This document shows, piece after piece, positions 58,985 through 64,000 of a stretch of 64,000 nucleotides of DNA. The stretch is taken from assembly GCF_000142905.1 (NCBI RefSeq), contig NW_013657663.1:33618-97617 (forward strand). Reading direction: 5' to 3'. The stretch's first letter is position 1. Every line of letters begins with the position of its first letter. A program made the position numbers and the translations under genes. Below the pieces are notes generated by a model, which saw only the letters and a list, made by a program, of their open reading frames with translations, was not told where the DNA came from and searched no databases. The stretch comes from Thecamonas trahens ATCC 50062 (taxonomy: Eukaryota; Apusozoa; Apusomonadida; Apusomonadidae).

Positions 58985-61900
58985 ATGTTGCCATACGGCT
59001 ACACTGCCCTTGTGATCCTTCTTGCCCTCGGCCTCTTTCCAAACAGTACCTCAGGCGGCGTCTTCACCGAGGTGGATCCTGTCGGCAATTCGATACCTCC
59101 GAGACGTGACGATGCCTCCGCCACGGCGGTCGACGGAGTCATGTACATGATGGGCGGTCGCACAGGGAGTGGGACGGCTGGCGACTTGTGGCGTTTCGAC
59201 GTCGAAGACTCGCGCTGGGAAGAAATCCCGGTTGTGGTCCAGACTCCCAACGGCGATCCAGGCGCTCCCATCGGTGCTGTCGAGGATCACATCATGGACG
59301 CCGTCGGCGACGACGCCTTTGTCGTCTTCCACAGATCCTCGCTCTGGATGTACAACGTGACCACCGCTGTCTTCACCGGACCGTACGGGCCGCTGAGTGT
59401 CGACCTCAAAGACGCCGCGGGCGCGGTCGTCGTCTCTCCGACATCAGGATCTGCCGCCTTCCTCGTCTTTGCTGGCCTAGATCGCTCGACATCGCATGTG
59501 GCGACGACCGACAGGCTCTTTTCCTTTGATCTGCAGTCCATGGTCTGGTCCGAAGTCGTCAATGTCTCTGTTGTCGGTGCAGAAAGCGGCCCGGTGGCCC
59601 GCGAAGACGCGGGAATGGTCGGCCTCGCTGATGGGCGCCTGTATCTCTACGGCGGCGCCAACGATGCAAGTGAGATGCTGGACGACCTCTGGGCTTTTGA
59701 CCCGTCGACTATCAGCTGGCACTTTCTCGGCTCGGCCTCAGATAATTCTTCCCGGGCGCACGATGGGCTGTTGTGGCCGGTCCCAGTCGAAGACCACAGC
59801 ATGGCACGCATTGGCACGAACGGCCTTTCGTTTGTCATCCTTGCAGGCCTCCAGCTCTACGGTCGCATCTACATCTACGACGCGAGCACCAAGTTGTGGA
59901 CATACGATCCACTGGCCACCGACCCACTCAAGCGCGCCGTCGGCGTTGACGCCGCCCTGCTCCACCTCAGCGGTACACCAGCCGCCCCGCTCGCCTTACC
60001 GTCGGATCGCCGCGAGTCCGTTGTCGCTGCCGTCTCGCCTACCCGTGTTCTTCTTTTCGGCGGTGAAGTCATCGTCAACGCCGAGCGCCTCAACGATCTA
60101 TGGCAGTACTCGATTGACGGCGAATGCCCCAACGGATGCTCGCGCGACGCAACAGACGGGCTTTCCAATCTCTGCGGCGCGTACGCCATCTGCGCATGCG
60201 CCAACCCGAGTCTCGATCTTGAGGCCATGCTTGCTGTCAACGAGGACGACATCTCGCAGCTCATCCGCGACGCAGGCTACACCTGGCGCGATACTTTCGC
60301 ACTTGCCCCTGACTGCGAGCCGCGAGCACTCGCGCCGCAACCGCCGCCACCCGCGCCGCCAGTCGTCGACAAGCAAGCCATCCGGGCTGGCCCGTCGGTA
60401 ACATCGACGCTTGCGCTCGGCCTTGGCCTTGGCATCACCCTTTCTTTGCTCTTCTGCATCGGTGTCCCGTTCGCCGTCTGGTGCCTCCGCCGTCGCCGCA
60501 CCGTCGTCCACCACTACTCGCTCGAAGCCAACGCAAGCATCACCATCAATTTTGACGACCTTGACTTTGTCCGCGAGCTCGGTCGAGGTGCGTACGGTGT
60601 TGTCCAGCTCGCAGCGCTTGGCTCGGACTTGGTCGCCGTGAAAGAGCTGGCTCTCCGCAACTCCGAGGCGGACAAACTTAATCAGCCCGACCGACTGGAC
60701 ATCGCTGCCTGGCGCGACATCGAGGTGGCGCTGCCGACCTCGATCCTCATTGATTTTGTCAACGAGGCCTCGATCTTGCTCGCGTGTCGCCACACCAACA
60801 TCACCCTCCTTCGCGGCGTCTCCATCGCCCCGCCCGCGCTCATCTCCGAGTACATGTCGCGCGGCTCGCTCTTCTCCGTCCTTCAGTCCGAAGCCGTCAC
60901 CCTCAACCACTCGCTCATCTACTCGTGGGCCGTCGGCATTGCCTCTGGCCTCCGCTTCCTCCACGCCCGCGGCATTGCCCATCGCGATCTCAAGTCGCCC
61001 AACGTGCTCCTCTCTGATGGGTGGGCACCCAAGCTCGCCGATTTTGGACTCTCGAGCTTTGCGCGCGAAGCTCAACCTTCGACGTGCGAGACGTCGTGGG
61101 GCGGATCGCCATCGCTTCCAGTACTATCAGATAGTGACGGTTCGAGTCGCAGCGCAGGCGTCCTCAACGACGACGCGCCGCTGGGCACGCTCCTCTGGAC
61201 CGCGCCCGAGGTGCTTGTGGGCAATGCAAGCAAGCCTGACCCCTTTTATGCTGACATCTACTCGTTTGGCGTGGTCATGTGGGAGATGGCGACGCGGATG
61301 CCGCCATACGGCGTCGCCTCGGACCCGGTCTCCACCGCCTTTGCCGTCATGCGCGGTTCGACTGCGCTGAGAACCGACCTCATTCCGCCACAGTTTAGTC
61401 CAGAGTACCGGACCATAGTCAGCAGCTGTCTCTCGCGACGGGTCGACCAGCGGCCGTCGCTCGATGTCATCTCGTCCGTCATCAGTCGCCTCTTTCACCC
61501 CTCGCGCGTTATCTACCCGATCCCCATGCTCGAGCCCGAGGGCGAGGTTTTCACTCTCACTCTATCACTTCCGCTCGTCGACGGCGTCCTCGCCGTCCAG
61601 CATCCGGGCGCAATCGAGAAGATCAAGGCCTTCCACGCCGTCGTCCGCGACGCGTCTCGGTCGTCGTCGGCCTTTCTCGAGTCATGGTCACTCCAGTCGG
61701 CCATCCTTGTCTGCGCCCGCATCTCGCAGCTGGCCAAGGCTCTGCTATCGATTGCCCAAGATTTGCATGAAGCCTGGGCAGCCCTTCCGTCGGCGCCGCT
61801 CGTTGTAGTCGTTGCCATCGAGTCCGGCGCGGCAACCGTCGACGGCTCGGACATTCGCTCGCCCTCGGCGACGTATGCTGGCCCTGCGCTCGTTGCTGCA

Positions 61901-63214
61901 CACGCGCTCTGCGACGCCATGGTCGACTCTCATCACGCCGGCCTCGCCGCGACATCGTCTCGTGTATCCGCCTCGGTCTCCAGGCTCGGAACGCTGGGCA
62001 CTGCCACAAGCTCAGCCACTACACCGCTCGCCACCACCTCGGACATGTCGGCTTCGGATGCAGGCTTGCCGGGCCATGGCGCCTCAGTCCGGATCCCAAT
62101 GGCCGTCCTCATCGCTGGCAACTTGTGGGCTACGGTTGGCGATGCGCTCGGTATGCACGGCTTTGTACCGGCCCCTCGCCTGATGGAAGGCCCGGCGTCG
62201 CGATTGATGTGCGTTGCCAACGCCACTTCCAGTGGTCGGTGGATGATGTACGGCGCCTCGCCAGCGAGCTCGCCGTTTGAGCACATCTGGTCGCGCCTTC
62301 TCGACCTGCTGCCCGGCGCTGGTCTCACCATGTTCCCGGTCCGCGACATCGACTCCGATGCCGCCATCGCTGCTGGCTCGGGCCGCCGCCTCGGCTCGGG
62401 TTCGTTCGGCCGAGTCCACTGTCTCGCTGCTGCTGCCTGTAATGGTCAGCCCATCGCCGTCAAGACCCTGCTCCAGCCGATGCTCACCCCCGACTCGCTC
62501 ATCGACTTTGTGGCGGCGCTGTTCACAGTCGAGGCTGTCACCCGCAACGTCGGCGTCGCGGTTCCCATTCTTGGCATCTGCCCCGTCAATGGCTCACTTG
62601 CCATTGTCTCGCAATATCACTCCGGCCGCTCCCTCGCTACGGTGGCTATCGGTCAACTCGAGGCTCCTGAGCGCCGTGCAATCATCCGCGCCATCTGCGT
62701 CGCAGTCCGCGACCTGCACCGCGCCGGCGTCGTCCACGGTGCCCTCAAGCCCGGCAATATTCACATCTCGCATGCCGACTCGGACCCGGATCTCGACCAG
62801 CCGCAGAGCTCGACTCCAAGCACCTCGTCGTCGCCAAGCTGCACTGTCGTGCTCTCCGACATCGGCCTCTCCTCCATCAAGTCTTCCCTCAACACCATGA
62901 CCCTTTCGCCAACCGTCGCCTACATGGCGCCCGAGCTCATCCAAGGTGACATTCCCACCTTTGCATCTGACATCTACGCTCTCACCGTCCTCATCCTCGA
63001 GGTATGGGATCCGGCAACCGTCCGAGCCTCCCTCTCCGCAGCGCCCATGAAGCTCGCCATGCGTATCATGGACGCCAACGTTGTCAGTGCCACCCAGCTT
63101 GACATCGCCCTGCCGATCTGCCTTGCCCAGTTTCTCAATCAGTGTTTGGATGCCCAGCCCGAGACACGGCCATCAGCATCAGCGCTTGCCCACGCCATCC
63201 AGATGTGGATGTGA
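58985..63214 (+). CDS. Kelch-repeat receptor kinase with tandem kinase and pseudokinase domains
   Basis: 1,409 residues from the ATG at 58985. A signal peptide (YTALVILLALGLFPNSTSG) leads into an extracellular Kelch propeller (YMMGGRTGSGTAGDLWRFD, LYLYGGANDASEMLDDLW, VLLFGGEVIVNAERLNDLW) and a Cys-containing stalk. One TM helix follows at about 475-498 (LALGLGLGITLSLLFCIGV). Kinase 1 (about 527-830) has GRGAYGVV, VAVKEL, HRDLKSPNV, DFGLSS and TAPEV, all residues needed for activity, in the TKL style. A ~300-residue linker follows. Kinase 2 (about 1130-1405) keeps GSGSFGRV and IAVKTL, but HRD is changed to HGALKPGN and DFG to SDIGLSS, so it lacks the catalytic Asp and is a predicted pseudokinase. 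Ligand unknown. An upstream in-frame extension to 58778 is unlikely. Confidence 0.85.
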   Translation: MLPYGYTALVILLALGLFPNSTSGGVFTEVDPVGNSIPPRRDDASATAVDGVMYMMGGRTGSGTAGDLWRFDVEDSRWEEIPVVVQTPNGDPGAPIGAVEDHIMDAVGDDAFVVFHRSSLWMYNVTTAVFTGPYGPLSVDLKDAAGAVVVSPTSGSAAFLVFAGLDRSTSHVATTDRLFSFDLQSMVWSEVVNVSVVGAESGPVAREDAGMVGLADGRLYLYGGANDASEMLDDLWAFDPSTISWHFLGSASDNSSRAHDGLLWPVPVEDHSMARIGTNGLSFVILAGLQLYGRIYIYDASTKLWTYDPLATDPLKRAVGVDAALLHLSGTPAAPLALPSDRRESVVAAVSPTRVLLFGGEVIVNAERLNDLWQYSIDGECPNGCSRDATDGLSNLCGAYAICACANPSLDLEAMLAVNEDDISQLIRDAGYTWRDTFALAPDCEPRALAPQPPPPAPPVVDKQAIRAGPSVTSTLALGLGLGITLSLLFCIGVPFAVWCLRRRRTVVHHYSLEANASITINFDDLDFVRELGRGAYGVVQLAALGSDLVAVKELALRNSEADKLNQPDRLDIAAWRDIEVALPTSILIDFVNEASILLACRHTNITLLRGVSIAPPALISEYMSRGSLFSVLQSEAVTLNHSLIYSWAVGIASGLRFLHARGIAHRDLKSPNVLLSDGWAPKLADFGLSSFAREAQPSTCETSWGGSPSLPVLSDSDGSSRSAGVLNDDAPLGTLLWTAPEVLVGNASKPDPFYADIYSFGVVMWEMATRMPPYGVASDPVSTAFAVMRGSTALRTDLIPPQFSPEYRTIVSSCLSRRVDQRPSLDVISSVISRLFHPSRVIYPIPMLEPEGEVFTLTLSLPLVDGVLAVQHPGAIEKIKAFHAVVRDASRSSSAFLESWSLQSAILVCARISQLAKALLSIAQDLHEAWAALPSAPLVVVVAIESGAATVDGSDIRSPSATYAGPALVAAHALCDAMVDSHHAGLAATSSRVSASVSRLGTLGTATSSATTPLATTSDMSASDAGLPGHGASVRIPMAVLIAGNLWATVGDALGMHGFVPAPRLMEGPASRLMCVANATSSGRWMMYGASPASSPFEHIWSRLLDLLPGAGLTMFPVRDIDSDAAIAAGSGRRLGSGSFGRVHCLAAAACNGQPIAVKTLLQPMLTPDSLIDFVAALFTVEAVTRNVGVAVPILGICPVNGSLAIVSQYHSGRSLATVAIGQLEAPERRAIIRAICVAVRDLHRAGVVHGALKPGNIHISHADSDPDLDQPQSSTPSTSSSPSCTVVLSDIGLSSIKSSLNTMTLSPTVAYMAPELIQGDIPTFASDIYALTVLILEVWDPATVRASLSAAPMKLAMRIMDANVVSATQLDIALPICLAQFLNQCLDAQPETRPSASALAHAIQMWM

Positions 63215-63739
63215 GTGCTTCGGTGCGTCAAACCGTGCAAACCGTGCGTGGATGCTGGAGCATGACCTGAAGTGAAATGAAGCTCAAGGCAACGTCGTCA
63301 GAATCGATGATCGACCATTCCGTAAAGTCGCCACAGTCAAACCAACCAACTGCTTGTCTCACGCCTCGACCACGCCAGCACGACCACACTCACTCCCCCC
63401 CTCTCCCGATCACGATGCTACCCGCCGTCACCGGATCATCCCATACCCCCACTTCCATTCCTCAACTCTCCGGCGCCGCCTCATTCTCCTACCTCGACCG
63501 AAAGCGAGGGAGAAAACGTCGCACTCTCTTCTTCCCCCCCCCCACACATCCTCGATTTACCTTGGACGCGATCACACACGCAAAACACTACACCCATAAA
63601 TACCCTAAGCCCATTACCCCACTTGACCGGTATACCCTGCTCTAGCACCTGTACTTGCGCGACAACGTCACAACCAGAACCACGCACATGCCACCAAAAA
63701 AAAAAGTGGCCAGTCGCCTGTCTTGGCCGCACTGTGCAA
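63215..63739. other. Intergenic region before the right-edge gene
   Basis: Between tandem plus-strand genes. A 122-codon frame (63277-63645) has no recognisable domain and a mixed composition; I do not call it. A poly-A run (63696-63706) and a C-run (63535-63543) are present. The AT content is higher than usual here, and a CATAAATACC motif around 63594-63603 could be a TATA-like element. Confidence 0.5.
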
Positions 63740-64000
63740 ATGACTCACTTCCCGCCACTTGGCGCGAGCGAACCGAACATGTCGTCACGACGACCGCGCC
63801 GACGGGACAGAGAGGCTGAGACAGATGCCTTTCTGGACGCTGAGCTAGCCAAGCTCATGGGAGAAGAGCCTGCCGCCACTACTTCTGCTGGTCGCCGGAG
63901 CCATGCCTCTGCCAAGCCCTCGCGCTCCTCCCGCCGACCACACCCTCCGCCTGCTCACCGAGACGGGGACAGACGCGGTGACCGGGGACGGACGCGGGAC
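63740..64000 (+). CDS. 5' end of an unknown gene running off the right edge
   Basis: A frame with an ATG at 63740 (MTHFPPLGASEPN) and a second in-frame ATG at 63779 (MSSRRPRRRDREAETD) stays open to the end of the window. It encodes a basic start, an acidic helix-like piece (DAFLDAELAKLMGEE) and then Arg/Ser/Pro-rich low complexity. No family recognised. Open for 87 codons; codon use after 63779 is coding-like. Confidence 0.55.
   Translation, partial: MTHFPPLGASEPNMSSRRPRRRDREAETDAFLDAELAKLMGEEPAATTSAGRRSHASAKPSRSSRRPHPPPAHRDGDRRGDRGRTRD

Noticed and set aside
63277-63645. 122-codon plus-strand ORF
   Set aside because: No domain, mixed composition and a C-run; codon use unlike neighbours.

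Overview
This is nuclear DNA from a eukaryote, not a prokaryote. It holds about 25 genes in 64 kb, GC-rich and packed on alternating strands, with almost no introns. There are two N gaps (18861-18960 and 54615-54967). Products include a U5 snRNP protein, an RNA polymerase III subunit, CAND1, DIS3L2, TRMT13, an actin N-acetyltransferase (NAA80-like), a CatSper-like channel, a MAP kinase kinase and adhesion/receptor-like proteins. This mix, with animal-like families in a gene-dense, GC-rich genome, suggests a free-living flagellate near the base of Obazoa, such as an apusomonad of the Thecamonas type. That assignment is inference.

Layout. 1-10 kb: a possible 5' gene end at the left edge, a giant FG-GAP/beta-helix/cysteine-rich/multi-TM surface protein (-), and an FAD oxidoreductase (-). 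10-17 kb: LRR protein (+), RlaP-like nucleotidyltransferase (-), ABCB-type half transporter (+), coiled-coil protein (-). 17-25 kb: SNRNP40 (+), then after a gap a very large LRR-ARM-C2-lipase-BPI fusion (+). 25-35 kb: CAND1 (-), DIS3L2 (-), NAA80-like (-), TRMT13 (+). 35-47 kb: ZZ-finger carboxylic acid reductase-like enzyme (+), acylaminoacyl-peptidase (-), RPC4 (+), coiled-coil protein (-), GDP-L-fucose synthase (-). 47-57 kb: GH31 glycosidase (+), CatSper-like channel (-), peptide deformylase-like (+), Lys-rich protein (-), MAP2K (+). 57-64 kb: small FG-GAP membrane protein (-), Kelch receptor with a kinase plus pseudokinase (+), and the 5' end of an unknown gene (+).

The genes do not form one pathway. 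Three themes recur: RNA metabolism (SNRNP40, DIS3L2, TRMT13, RPC4), protein N-terminus processing (NAA80-like, APEH, PDF-like), and cell-surface sensing or adhesion (two FG-GAP proteins, the Kelch kinase, the channel).

Two window-wide patterns matter for anyone using these gene models. First, seven breaks in six otherwise intact genes are all repaired by one missing base in a T or C homopolymer of the coding strand, so uncorrected reading frames truncate or mis-join real proteins. Second, many start codons are preceded by C-rich tracts on the coding strand, and convergent gene pairs end only 6-60 bp apart. The most novel proteins are the LRR-ARM-C2-lipase-BPI fusion, the ZZ-CAR enzyme and the Kelch/kinase/pseudokinase receptor.
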